DNA from: Glandiceps talaboti
Lineage: Eukaryota > Hemichordata > Enteropneusta > Spengelidae
Direction of reading: 5' to 3'
Assembly: GCF_964340395.1 (NCBI RefSeq)
Contig: NC_135568.1
Location: 11,446,776 to 11,510,775, forward strand
DNA: 64,000 bases
Shown: positions 50,418-61,174 of the stretch, piece after piece
Numbering within the stretch: the first letter of the stretch is position 1
Layout of the letters: every line of letters starts with the position of its first letter
Program-made: the position numbers and the translations under genes
Notes under the pieces: model-generated
Database searches by the model: none
Told to the model about the DNA's origin: nothing
Seen by the model: the letters and a program-made list of their open reading frames with translations, nothing else

Positions 50418-50864
50418 ATGCATGTTAGGTATTTCGGCACTATAGTCAAAGGCAAAAATCAGAAAGGGTTAAATCGTAATGATATTGCGCACACTGTGCT
50501 TCACACATATTTTTGCTTGGTTGTATTTTACTATTACGTCTGCACCAGTTGTGATATATACCTTTATATAGATTTGCACCAGCTGTCGAGAAATACTGCT
50601 GATCAGAACGTTGCTTTATCAGTGGCGAACTTGTCAGTTAAAACTGGCTCTAAAGGTTCCGAAAAGTCTTCTCCTTATCACACTATCAAATTGTCACACA
50701 TTGATACAAAAACAATAGTGGGTGCCTCAGATGTTGATGCATGCCATGCTTTTATCAGTTTGTTTATGTCTGTGAAAGTTAGACATATTGTATATGACAA
50801 TGTGAATAACTTTAACAGACATAAACAAACTGGTAGGCGTGAATTTGGATCAGAGACACCCTGA
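50418..50864 (+). CDS. Open frame, 148 aa, unknown
   Basis: One of the longest non-repetitive open frames in the window. The first third is hydrophobic and aromatic (VLHTYFCLVVFYYYV). The rest is polar (QNVALSVANLSVKTGSKGSE, then DTKTIVGASDVDAC). No family is recognised. It is followed within 150 bases by an AAT microsatellite and a LINE tail on the other strand. It could be a single exon, a mobile-element remnant or chance; the lack of other coding signals keeps confidence low. Confidence 0.2.
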   Translation: MHVRYFGTIVKGKNQKGLNRNDIAHTVLHTYFCLVVFYYYVCTSCDIYLYIDLHQLSRNTADQNVALSVANLSVKTGSKGSEKSSPYHTIKLSHIDTKTIVGASDVDACHAFISLFMSVKVRHIVYDNVNNFNRHKQTGRREFGSETP

Positions 50865-51007
50865 GTTATTTTGTATCAACATTTTGTCTGCTAGATATAG
50901 TGTGATAAGGAGACGACATTCAGCACTTACTAAGCTTGATAAATCAACACTCTGATCAACAGCATTGCTAGACAACTAGTGAAAGGGTTGTATTTTGTGG
51001 ATATTTT

Positions 51008-51009
51008 AA

Positions 51010-51066
<57 letters not shown>

Positions 51067-51500
51067 TATATGATTTATTTCCCAATATTTAAACATACAA
51101 TATACAAGGAAATAATACAATTACATGATAACGGGAAAGAGGAGATTGGAAGTAGTTATTAAGTAACTAATCAAGTCCATCCCCTTAAATACATACAGTG
51201 TACTTAATCAAACAAAATACAATAGTCTGGGCTTATGTTCAAAAAACATACGGCTACAACATACAATATATACATAGAAGAAGAATAACTAACTATTAAC
51301 TTATTATTGTTTACAAGAAAAACTAGACACATGCAAATATTTGTTGTATTCTCGTTTGAATTTGGACCTGTATTGAATAAATAGTTTTTTATAAGATATC
51401 AAATCAGTTTGTTTTTTCTACACCATGAGATATAACTATAACGTTTATTGTTAACAAATGTTACAAAGTGGAAAAATAAACCTAATTCTTTATCAACGCT
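51008..51500 (-). mobile_element. LINE-like 3-prime end with (ATT)n tail
   Basis: The minus strand reads ELGLFFHFVTFVNNKRYSYI, SWCRKNKLI, then (after one frameshift) YKKLFIQYRSKFKREYNKYL and a stop, followed by about 240 bases, AATAAA and an (ATT)n tail (51008-51066, AAT on plus). A protein end, a polyadenylation signal and a simple-repeat tail in that order are typical of a 5-prime-truncated non-LTR retrotransposon. The clade is unclear because the reverse transcriptase core is absent. Confidence 0.55.
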
Positions 51501-52348
51501 AATAATTTTTATCTATATTTGTAAAAAAATAAGTTAATAAATCTAAGAACAAAATAAAAAATATGAAATACAATGTAAGGTTCAACATTTTAAGTGTTTT
51601 TTTTAATTATTTGATGAGTACCTGACAGCGTCTAGATATCATGTATTCATGCTGTGGATTTAAAGGTTTCAGACATAAAAATGAATGATTTCATCTTATA
51701 CTTCCCTTCTAGTAGTTTTGAGATCTGAAGGATCAATATATCACTGGAACAATTTGACATAAGAGATTACTTTGTATCAAATAATAAAAAAAAGTCATGT
51801 ATACTATTAGATGATCTCCTTTTGGTTCAAAACAGAATACAACCTCGGACAAGAAACTGTGCACTTTGTAATCAAACCTGCATCAACTCGATTTCTTTCA
51901 AAATTGACATTCAGAGACTTAAATCTATATATATGAGATTACATACTTTCTTCATGATCCTCGACTTACTCTCCTCTGGTCTAGCTTATTAAATTCTCAT
52001 TATTTTAGGGTAACTCGGACCAACTATTTTGAACTAGCATTGCTGTGAGAATGTCTCTGTCCCACTTTTGTGATGTACCGCCAATGATAAGGCGAGCTCC
52101 GGGGGCGAGCTATTCCCTGTAACAGAGCTGGCAGTGTCCATTTTATCTTTGGAACAACTCTTAGTAATAAATGAGAAGTGATGTCATGTATTGTTTTGAA
52201 AACGACAAGTCAAGTTTAATTACTAAGTCCAATACTATCAATTTAGTCTGATTAGTTACACCGCGGCTGTAACAGAAACGACGTCGGCAAGACATTGACA
52301 CAGTTTTGTGGCTTGCCATCAAAGACATACACAAACACATGGATAAAC

Positions 52349-52378
52349 ACATTGCAACATTGGTTAATGTTGCAATGT
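52349..52378. other. Perfect 12-bp inverted repeat
   Basis: ACATTGCAACAT and ATGTTGCAATGT are separated by a six-base loop. No poly-T or tRNA context; function unknown. Confidence 0.8.
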
Positions 52379-52430
52379 TTGGTATTAACCAATTAAAGAG
52401 GCATCAACTGACTTTATAGCTCAGCTTGTG

Positions 52431-52488
<58 letters not shown>

Positions 52489-52490
52489 GA
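52431..52490. repeat. TTG microsatellite
   Basis: About 18 TTG units. The leucine-run reading frame is an artefact. Confidence 0.96.
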
Positions 52491-52767
52491 GTCTTGTCTT
52501 GTCCTGTCTGTCTGCCTGTTCGTTGTTTGTTTGTTGTTGGTTAGTCTTTGCCATTTACACTGTCCACTTCACGTGTCTGAACCCTTTGCTTCATGAGTAC
52601 ATTATTTACCCGATTGCATCGACATTGTGTAATATCTATATTGCACGGCTACGATACAATATTATTAGTAAGACAATGCTTTACACTAGAAATTGTATCT
52701 TTAAAAATAGGTTTTTAAACATTTGATTGGTATAAACGTGGTGTAAGCTGCTTAATGAACTCAAGTC

Positions 52768-52852
52768 GAGATATAGTGCAGATATTGCACCAACCTCGTG
52801 CTCCGCTACGCACTCACTCGCACTCGGTTGAATTGGTGCTGCACTATAACTC
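52768..52852. repeat. Foldback structure
   Basis: GAGATATAGTGCAG plus CACCAA on the left pairs with TTGGTGCTGCACTATAACTC on the right. The arms have small gaps; the centre is a CACTCACTCGCACTCGG stretch of higher CpG. Possibly a small palindromic transposon remnant. Confidence 0.55.
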
Positions 52853-52914
52853 TTCTCTCGTTTATTAACCATTACAAATTAAAATTAATTACCCGGAGTG
52901 TTCTGCTGACTGAA

Positions 52915-53200
52915 ACATACATATGCAAACCTGGTAAGGCATAATGCACATCCCGGAGGATACTCTCATAGTAAGGTATATGGGTTCAACTTGATGCATG
53001 CCACGCCCAAATTGGTCATTTTTTCAAAAAGAATGCATTTCATTTGAAAATTCCCAAATCATGGAGGTCGATACCATGCATGGGAAACATCAATGTAAAC
53101 GTAGTATACTTTAGGAAATACATTTACAGCATCACAAAAGCACACCCCCATCTGAAAATTTAGGGACATCCCTCAACCCTTCCGCAGATATATACATACA
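52915..53200 (-). repeat. Dispersed repeat with the ATTTTCAGATGGG motif, copy 3
   Basis: The reverse complement carries AAATTTTCAGATGGGGGTGT, a GATGCTGTAAATGTATTT block, TTTCCCATG and CCATGATTTGGGAATTTTCA in the same order as 28700-29040. Confidence 0.6.
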
Positions 53201-54168
53201 TGATTCACTGACACAATGCAGTATACCTAAAGTAAAAAAGTGGAGGCTATAGTGTACGAACAACATCAGAAAAGGATGATATTTTTTTAAAGCAATCGAG
53301 GTTTTATAAGTATTTTCAGCTTAGTGAAAAGCCTTTACAATCCGTTGTCGTGAGCTCAGTATTGTTTTCGCTGTCGCAGAAATAGAGGAATGTGTTTGTA
53401 AAGTTGCCGTAAAGGGGATGGGGATTTTACGACGATTGGTAAACGTAAGATAAAAGGGTGTTAGTAAACTATTGACCGTGCCTACAAAAATGCTCTTACA
53501 CAGTATAGGTTGATTATTTCGAAGGGAGAACGTTGAGTATACGGCAATGGCAAAGGATAAAAGTGAGTGACCGACACGGAGTTTACAGAGTGAATATCAA
53601 GAAAGAGAAAAAAGGTTTTCTTTCGATTTTCTCTACATCCGTTTCAATTTGTCAGATTAGAGCAATTGTAAATGCATTGAATACGGTGAGTCGAGAAAGC
53701 AATTTTCTACTAGATACAACAAATTGAAAGTCTTGGTTTGGGATGTTTAAATCTTCAATATGCTATGTATTGATGAGGAGAATCAAATTACTGAGTGAAA
53801 TTCGTTTGGGCTGATGAGACGCGTGCTTCATGAAGTCAGTTTTCATTTTGTTTGCAAGCGATCCTTGTCTACATTTTGAAAGTTCAGTTGTCGTCGCAAC
53901 CACTATTTGAGCTACACAAATTTAAATTCCATACGCGACCACCCACGTCAACGTTGGATTTGGCGTATATCCATTATGACACAGAGTTCATTTGGGGACA
54001 GAAGCTTCGATCATGTGAATTTCTATTCACACACAAACAATTTAGCGTTCCTAGTTACTGTTGTTAGGTTATTGTTTATTATGGTGTCCTATGTGGGCTT
54101 AACAAGATTTACCACAACAACAGCCACATCCAGCCCTCTGGCTTATAGGACACAAAGAATATCAAATT
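53201..54168. other. Gene-free stretch
   Basis: No gene supported; the frames at 53533-53727 and 53852-54170 show no domain. Confidence 0.35.
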
Positions 54169-54172
54169 AAAA

Positions 54173-54219
<47 letters not shown>

Positions 54220-54310
54220 ATGAATGAATGAATGAATGAATGAATGAATGAATGAATGGATGGATGGATGGATGGATGGATGGATGGATGGATGGATGGA
54301 TGGATAGATG

Positions 54311-54375
<65 letters not shown>

Positions 54376-54424
54376 ATAAATAAATAAAAATATGAATGAA
54401 TGAATAAATAAGTAGGTAGGTAGG

Positions 54425-54500
<76 letters not shown>

Positions 54501-54531
54501 AAGACAAATAAATAAATAAATAATAAATGAA

Positions 54532-54570
<39 letters not shown>

Positions 54571-54584
54571 ATAGATAAATAAAT
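54169..54584. repeat. Composite tetranucleotide array, about 415 bp
   Basis: Ordered blocks AAAT, AATG, GGAT, GATA, AAAT/AATG, GTAG, CAGA, AAAT. On the minus strand it starts directly after a LINE 3-prime end, with (ATTT)n first, so it probably grew from the retrotransposon tail. Confidence 0.95.
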
Positions 54585-54850
54585 GTCACATACGTCTCAA
54601 TTTTAACTAAAGTTTTTCCTAAGGTTAAAGGCCTCATGTAAAAGGTTTGCAGTATCAGTGGGAAATTCTATCATTAAATGTTGTAGTTTATTGTATATGT
54701 TCATATGACTAAAGTTTGGCGTTAAAGTTATTATTTGATCTAATCATGCTTTCATGAGATCCATGTAAATATGACAATAGAGCAAAAAGTGTACTGCATC
54801 CTCTGGTGAATTTTTACATCTTTACATGGAGAGCATTATGGATTTCATAG
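54585..54850 (-). mobile_element. Non-LTR retrotransposon C-terminus
   Basis: The minus strand encodes CKNSPEDAVHFLLYC, the C-x-H-x-C zinc-knuckle-like end characteristic of LINE ORF2 proteins, then HIYMDLMKA, LDQIITLTPNFSHMNIYNKL, and FPTDTANLLHEAFNLRKN before a stop at about 54610. One in-frame stop after MKA and a frameshift before CKN show decay. The 3-prime tail is the ATTT end of the adjacent array. Upstream DNA is unrelated, so the copy is 5-prime truncated. Confidence 0.8.
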
Positions 54851-56574
54851 CGTGGGACCCCGAGGCACGCATGCGTGAACACCGACGACTGTCGCAATAC
54901 TGCCGCACTTGTCTTGTAAAAAGATGGTTGCCTCAGGTGGTCGATTTGATAATGCCGTGCACACACAACAAATTAAAGTCAATTTTTCTGTAGCCCTAAA
55001 GCCTTGTCACTTCCCGCCATTCTGATTAGTAATTGCAATATATATTCTCCCATGAAAAGGGATAAGAAAGCAATATCTTGAAGGATTAGAGAAATCATTG
55101 ATTGTCTGTGATACCAGGATGTAACAGGTGCAAGAAATCTTTCCAGAGGAGATTGTACGCAAAGGCGAAGTGTTCTATTACTCTAGAGACTCACTCAACC
55201 AAAGCTCTCCACGCATGCTCAGATTAAGCACTACCTATAAATTTTACCCAAGAGGGATCAATATAATCTAAGCTAAGATTGCTCTTCGTACCAGTCACTG
55301 TCGTTCGAAAGCAAATCTCTGAAATTTGATATTTTGATCTTGATGAAGGGGAGATATGATCTTAACTGTTGGCAGCGGTGACTTTTCCGGATTTACATGA
55401 AATGTTATCCTAAAATTGGAAACGTTAAAATTGCATATGTGAATATACACAGAACGGTGTTATCCAAATTTCTGTTTTATATTTACTAAATTGCTAGTTT
55501 GGTCAAATATAACCAGCGTTGCGCACTTATTTTGCTTTTATCCTCGCTCCCTGAAAGTATCTCCCTAATCGTTCGCTATTTTCTTCTTCCCTATTTTTTT
55601 TTTGAGCGGTACGTGTTTATCGATGCCGTAAAAAGGTTCAGGCAGAGGAGGGGTACTCAATGTAAACGATGATACGTGTATACGAATGTTAATCCATCTA
55701 TCTCCGATCCGCAACTCTTTCGACCACCTTCTGCTCGAACAAATATCTTCACCATTTTATGTACGACTCGGTCATATTTTAAATTCCTTGGGCAATTTTC
55801 AGATTGTTGACTTGCTGATTTTAATGTTTTTAGGAACTTTTTATGTGATTATTTATTTTGAAAATATTTTAGCAGTGTTTTTAATTGCTTCTGTCCTATT
55901 TATGTACTGTAAATACGGTTGTATGTTATCAACCATTCCATTACAAAATAAGAACTTGGGTCAAAATAGGGGTGTATTGTTTTTACTCAATGTGGTCTAG
56001 GAGTTTTATTAGTAGTATCGGATCGCACACCCCTTCAAAACCAGTAATAATAATGTTATTATTTTTTTTATAATTTTATTTATTCTTCCACCCCTTTTGA
56101 GAGGAATAAGAGAGACAATTAAAAGTCTTCAAGAAATATTTTTTTAAAATACATGAGAAAAAACCCATCAGGAACCTGATGATACAGGAAGTTCAAACAG
56201 ATAACACATACACAAAACTTCGAAATATGGACCGGCTCGTTAAGAACGGTACCGTAAAACGGTCGTGGTTTGCGACGAAGTGTATTCTGTGAACTGTATA
56301 TCTATATTTTGACATTTCATAAGTCATTATGTCGGGTCAAGCTAGACTAGAAATAACATATTTCCTAACTTCCCATTTACCATCCACTTTTGTGACATAT
56401 TGGTAACCATAGTAACAAAAAGCAGTTGGCCACCCATTAGACAGGGAGACCTGTGAATCTATTTTAATCATCAGGCTAAAAGGTGTATAAGCTTTTTAAA
56501 AAATGAGCTGGCTTCTCACCACTGCCTCGAGGAAAGAAGGTAAACATCAATTCACAGAATCTACCAGTTGGCAC
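54851..56574. other. Gene-free stretch
   Basis: Includes an open frame 55686-56000 whose second half is strongly hydrophobic (VDLLILMFLGTFYVIIYF), without family or splice support, and an exact RFX-consensus palindrome GTAACCATAGTAAC at 56403-56416. Confidence 0.35.
56403..56416. promoter_or_regulatory. Exact RFX X-box consensus
   Basis: GTAACCATAGTAAC fits GTNRCC-NN-RGYAAC fully. It lies 1.4 kb upstream of the plus-strand first exon at 57839. Function inferred only from the motif. Confidence 0.35.
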
Positions 56575-56577
56575 GTT

Positions 56578-56652
56578 TATATAATTGCTCAGCAGGTTAG
56601 AGCACACTAACTAGTGTTTAGGGGACGTGGGCTCAAGTCCTACACTTGTCAC
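56578..56652 (+). pseudogene. tRNA-like sequence (tRNA pseudogene or SINE head)
   Basis: TGCTCAGCAGGTTAGAGCAC is an almost perfect D-arm/A box. GTGGGCTCAAGTCCTAC is a T-arm/B box with two changes from GGTTCGAATCC. Between them an anticodon arm ACTAA-CTAGTGT-TTAGG can form and would place AGT (Thr) in the loop. The acceptor stem does not pair well, so a functional tRNA is unlikely. No obvious SINE body was found downstream. Confidence 0.55.
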
Positions 56653-56780
56653 TTTTCTTTCCTCATTTATAACAAACCAAAAATGACTTTATGGTGAGTT
56701 TCTTTCATGTATAGCAAACCATAGTAACCATTTCCGAACCTTACATTGTATCTTAACACCTCATTATTTCAAACCGGGTA
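56653..56780. other. Spacer
   Basis: Short sequence between the tRNA-like copy and the microsatellite; nothing supported. Confidence 0.4.
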
Positions 56781-56990
<210 letters not shown>

Positions 56991-57236
56991 ATATAAGCTT
57001 ATCTGTCTAAGTAATTATCATAACATTAAGTTTTTATCATATTCCTATCCAAGGAGAGCATAAATATACATGTTTGCATGGACTGTATAGTGTATCCGTT
57101 TGTTCACTTCATTGAGAGCATTGTTTGCGTTTCGGTTACAACTGAAGGCCTCATATTTTTTAATTGAGCAGGAAAATTAATTATGAATTAAAACAAAAGA
57201 AGGGCAAATCTTATTTGGCTGTAAATTTGTGCTGAC

Positions 57237-57473
57237 TCATTGGTAATACCGCGAGATCCAGGCTCTATAACGCAATGAGTAGACGACACAATCATCAGCA
57301 TCACGGTCTCGATGACCTTTCGCCATGACGTCATCTAAACAGCCGCTGTTGCAGTCAATATTCATATCCCTCTGACATTCCACGCACCAAATTGGTGTTT
57401 GTTCTAATTTGCAATTTATAACCGTACATTGTTTAAAGTTTTGGTAAAAAGAGTTTCTCTGTATAAATCTCAT
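57237..57473 (-). CDS. Cysteine-rich open frame, 78 aa, unknown
   Basis: From ATG 57473 to a TGA just below 57240. Six cysteines are grouped in the middle (CTVINC, WCVEC, DCNSGC), with a seventh in DDC, followed by YSLRYRAWISRYY and stop. Spacing CxxxxC, CxxC, CxxxC would suit a disulphide-rich or metal-binding domain, but no signal peptide is present and no family is recognised. The frame opens to a TAA about 33 bases upstream of the ATG. It points away from the plus-strand exon at 57839, with about 280 bp to that gene's TATA box, so the two may share a promoter. It may be the last exon of a longer gene; no good acceptor was found. Confidence 0.35.
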   Translation of the reverse strand: MRFIQRNSFYQNFKQCTVINCKLEQTPIWCVECQRDMNIDCNSGCLDDVMAKGHRDRDADDCVVYSLRYRAWISRYYQ

Positions 57474-57566
57474 TCTTGAAGCATTTTTTCTTTCCGTTTT
57501 TAACCATCTTTAGTGCCATAAAAGAAAAGACATTATTCGACAATATTCACACGATCCGGGTAAATA

Positions 57567-57577
57567 GCCGCCATATT
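57567..57577. promoter_or_regulatory. YY1-like motif
   Basis: GCCGCCATATT, the reverse complement of AANATGGCGGC, matches the YY1 core well. It sits between the two divergent reading frames, as is common in animal housekeeping promoters. Confidence 0.4.
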
Positions 57578-57750
57578 GACCTGATAGGGAATCCCTCACC
57601 TGACTGTTTCTAGAAAGACCAGGAAGTAAGCAATATTCAACGTGTTTATTGAAATTGAGATGACTAATTAATAACACGTAGCCTTTAATTGTGTTGATAG
57701 AGTTAACTGATATATATACTGCTGTTTCAGCTAGAAGACGAAGGCCGTTC

Positions 57751-57757
57751 TATAAAA
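57751..57757 (+). promoter_or_regulatory. TATA box
   Basis: TATAAAA about 88 bases before the start codon at 57839, which allows a 5-prime UTR of about 55-60 bases. Confidence 0.45.
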
Positions 57758-57838
57758 TTCTGCGTAAGCTGACGACTTGAAAGTTGTACGATATCAAGGC
57801 TACTGAATTTCTGACACAGACTGAACCGAAAATTCACC

Positions 57839-57900
57839 ATGGATGCGTTATTTGGCAACAGAAAAGTGAAAATGTCCACTCTTACCGACTTCTCCCAACT
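57839..57900 (+). CDS. First coding exon, unknown protein (partial)
   Basis: ATG in an optimal Kozak context (ACCATGG) opens 20 codons plus two bases, ending CT at 57900 before a perfect GTAAGT donor (57901). The peptide is MDALFGNRKVKMSTLTDFSQ with leucine implied next (CTN, phase 2 intron). The upstream TATA box and YY1-like motif support a 5-prime gene end. No later exon could be placed, so the first intron probably runs beyond the window (over 6 kb). The 20 residues are too few to assign a family. Confidence 0.65.
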
Positions 57901-58776
57901 GTAAGTACAACCTGCTTGTTATAGGCATTTTCTCATGACATTGAAACTGAAAGAAGGGTAACTTACATGCATGTAGACAGACCTACATGCATGATTGTAC
58001 CCGGGATTGTACAAATTTCTGATATGATCAAAGCGAAAGCTAACGTCCATAGCGTCCATTACACCTTTTGGTTTGTGAAAACGAAACGAAACGTAATTAC
58101 ATGTAGCATGTTAGAACACCCTACAGTATAGTAGTGACCATCAGGACTAAATTGTACAGGCTACATGGGGCAAATGTACTAGATCTATGGTCTGCGTTAT
58201 TGGTCGACAATATTATTATAATTTATATTATACGTATACGGGGTATGGGTCAAACCATTACTCATATCTCTAACCTTAACCCATATGCAAATTCCATAGC
58301 TTGAATGTAAATGTCTATTCAAGTATCAGACCACTCTTTTTCACTCTTGCCCAGACCTGTATTATCATGACATCGTGCTACTATTTTAAAACTTTCTTAA
58401 AGCTGCAGATAGTGTGGCACAGGCCTATGTAAATTGTAATGAAAACGAAAGTGAAAGTAATGCCAGTCTTACAAGTTACACTACACATATAACTCTATGT
58501 AAGTTAAACTGCTTAGCCAGCACAGAAATGACAAAAGTCATGTTTACTGTTTTGATATCATTTTGATTTGTAGTATTGTGAGGAATATTTGCATCCTAGC
58601 TTTTACACAGTTCAGTACTATGTTTACATCTACATGATACATAACATGTAAGTAGTTGTAATTTATAGCATTACCATTATAATGCAATACATTATATAGC
58701 ATGTTGTATATTTTCCATGGTTTATTTGTCTTCATTTGTCAGCAAATTACTCCAAAAATACACATGTAGTCGGTGG
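57901..58776 (+). other. Start of presumed first intron
   Basis: AT-rich sequence after the donor; no exon or repeat supported. Confidence 0.4.
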
Positions 58777-58833
58777 TGTAGCTCTATAGATATATTGCTC
58801 TGGTGTCGCTGAAGCAATATATCCAGAGCTACA
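58777..58833 (+). other. Hairpin, 20 bp paired, 13-nt loop
   Basis: TGTAGCTCTATAGATATATTGCT (58777-58799, given here only as a landmark: TGTAGCTCT, then ATA, then GATATATTGCT) pairs with AGCAATATATCCAGAGCTACA at 58813-58833, leaving one small internal loop. The size is like a miRNA stem but the loop is short and flanking pairing is absent; a small palindromic element is equally likely. Confidence 0.6.
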
Positions 58834-59289
58834 TTGTAGTGACTGAGGATGGAGTTTAGAGGTAAAATACATATACATTTAATGGGTAATTAATCACTAA
58901 ACAAAAATAGCAAATTACAAGCATTGTTCAGTATGTGATGAATGACAAATGCTATGCCTTCTGAGTAATGGAAATACAGCATACTTGGTTATAAATATTA
59001 ACTAGCATACATTTTGTAAAATGTAAAACCAGTCAGCTTCTGATACTTGAAGTTGCAGTGTTTCAAGGTGTGTTATAATTATATTTGTTGCTCTGAATGA
59101 GGGAAATAGTGCTACCATAAAACAGAAATAGTCCATGAAAACGTGTAACCAGGCTAAGCACTGAATGATAAATGACAAAAATACATGTATAAACAATCTA
59201 TAATGAAATAGTAATGAGATGTTAAAACCTTTACAAAATAAACTGCATGCTTGAACTGGAATGATACACGTTTAAACATGTGATTTGAT

Positions 59290-60300
59290 AGATTTGATAG
59301 CTTATGACAGATGACAAATTCACTATACGACCTAGATCTGTCTAAGAAGGTCATGCTGGAATGACAATAACATGTAAATCATAGTAGTAGCTAAGCATTT
59401 AGATGTATATTTCAACAGCTTCACACCTATAGACCACCAATATTTCCTATTTCAAATATTCATATTTTAACCAGTGTTTGCAGGGTTATGACATATCTCA
59501 AATTCACTATATGACCTAGATCTGTCTAAGAAGGTCATGCTGGAATGACAATAACATGTGAATCATAGTAGTAGCTTAGCACAGTGATGTATATTTCAAC
59601 AGCTTCACACCTATAGACTTCACCAATATTTCCTATTTCAAATATTCATATTTTAACCAATGTTTGCAGGGTTATGACATATATCTCATGACCCAGATCT
59701 GTCTAAGAAGGTCATGCTGGAATGACAGTAACATGTAAACCATAGTAGAAGCTTAGCACAGTGATGTATATTTCAACAGCTTCACACCTATAGACTTCAC
59801 CAATATTTCCTATTTCAAATATTCATATTTTAACCAATGTTTGCAGGGTTATGACATATCTCAAATTCACTATATGACCTAGATCTGTCTAAGAAGGTTA
59901 TGCTGGAATGACAATAACATGTAAATCATAGCAGTAGCTTAGCACAAATTCAATGATGTATATTTCAACAGCTTCACACCTATAGACTTCACCAATATTT
60001 CCTATTTCAAATATTCATATTTTAACCAGTGTTTGCAGGGTTATGACATATCTCAAATTCACTATATGACCTAGATCTGTCTAAGAAGGTCATGCTGGAA
60101 TGACAATAACATGTGAATCATAGTAGTAGCTTAGCACAGTGATGTATATTTCAACAGCTTCACACCTATAGACTTCACCAATATTTCCTATTTCAAATAT
60201 TCATATTTCATCAGTGGTTTATGACAGGGTTATGAGTCTTTATATGACATATCGCAAATTCACTAAAAAGTCTAAAAAGTTCATACAGGAATGATAAAAT
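59290..60300. repeat. Satellite-like tandem array, unit about 177-192 bp, five copies plus partial
   Basis: Each unit contains ACCTAGATCTGTCTAAGAAG, a GGAATGACAATAACATG block, TTTCAACAGCTTCACACC and ATTTCCTATTTCAAATATTC. Landmark CCTAGA at 59331, 59515, 59692 (variant), 59878 and 60070 gives spacings of 184, 177, 186 and 192. A degenerate last copy runs to about 60300. It lies inside the presumed first intron. Confidence 0.93.
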
Positions 60301-61014
60301 TGAAATCACACTCGTATGTAACATGTATGTACACTAAGGCATAGTGTAGATCAATATGTCATCTAATAAAAGATACATTTTTTTCGGTGTGAATTAAAAG
60401 GTTTTTGATGCATTTTTGCTACCGTGTCCTAGATCTTACATGTAGCTCTGCTGTGCGTCAAAATAGATAGCCGCTAGACTATCTTTCATCGGGTTAAATA
60501 TAATTCAAACCTAGCCATGCCCAGGTGGGTTCAAATCAGATTGTAGAGGTAAAAGCCATGGCAACAGGCACCCGATTAGTATCCGTTTATAATTCCATTC
60601 GATCATGTAGGAGCTCTGAAATCAGGAGCTCTGAAATCAAGAGGAAGCTCATAGCCACAGTCACCTTGTCCATAGAGTTCTTTGAACCACTTTTGATCTT
60701 CACAACAAGTGACAAGGTACAAATGCAGTTTGGAGCTGTTGTATGAAATCTATCAACTTTGCATTAAAAGTAATTGAAACTGTTCAAAATCGTAGTATGA
60801 AGAGATAACAAGAGACATGACTGTAATTAGTTTCACAGATAGATAGATGGTAAAAACTTGTCTTCTTTTTCTTGTGATGAAATCAAGCAGTGTTGTCATT
60901 ACAATGTGTCTAGACTTCATATGATGAATCGATTCTGATAAACTGCAGAGGTTCACTAGGTGATTCATTTCTTGACATCAATAAATGTTGCATGAGATTT
61001 CACAATTTGAATGT
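60301..61014. other. Intronic spacer
   Basis: Contains the open frame 60525-60746, which begins without an ATG, includes a 15-base duplication (AGGAGCTCTGAAATC) and does not fit the phase of the first exon. No exon call is made. Confidence 0.35.
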
Positions 61015-61078
61015 CTGCCTGCCTGCCTACCTACCTGTCTGCCTGTCTATCAATGTTTCCATGTATGTATATATGTAC

Positions 61079-61109
<31 letters not shown>

Positions 61110-61137
61110 TGTATGTATGTATGTATGTATGTATGTA

Positions 61138-61174
<37 letters not shown>

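Noticed and set aside
54109-54637. CLSV/IYLS/IHPS-rich minus frames of 132 and 156 aa
   Set aside because: Translations of the composite tetranucleotide array, apart from the few LINE-derived codons at one end.
55686-56000. 104-aa hydrophobic frame as a membrane protein
   Set aside because: AT-rich DNA often yields Phe/Leu/Ile-rich frames; no family, start context or splice evidence.
60525-60746. Possible second exon of the plus-strand gene
   Set aside because: The acceptor-like CAG before it lacks a pyrimidine tract and its phase does not join the phase-2 donor at 57901.
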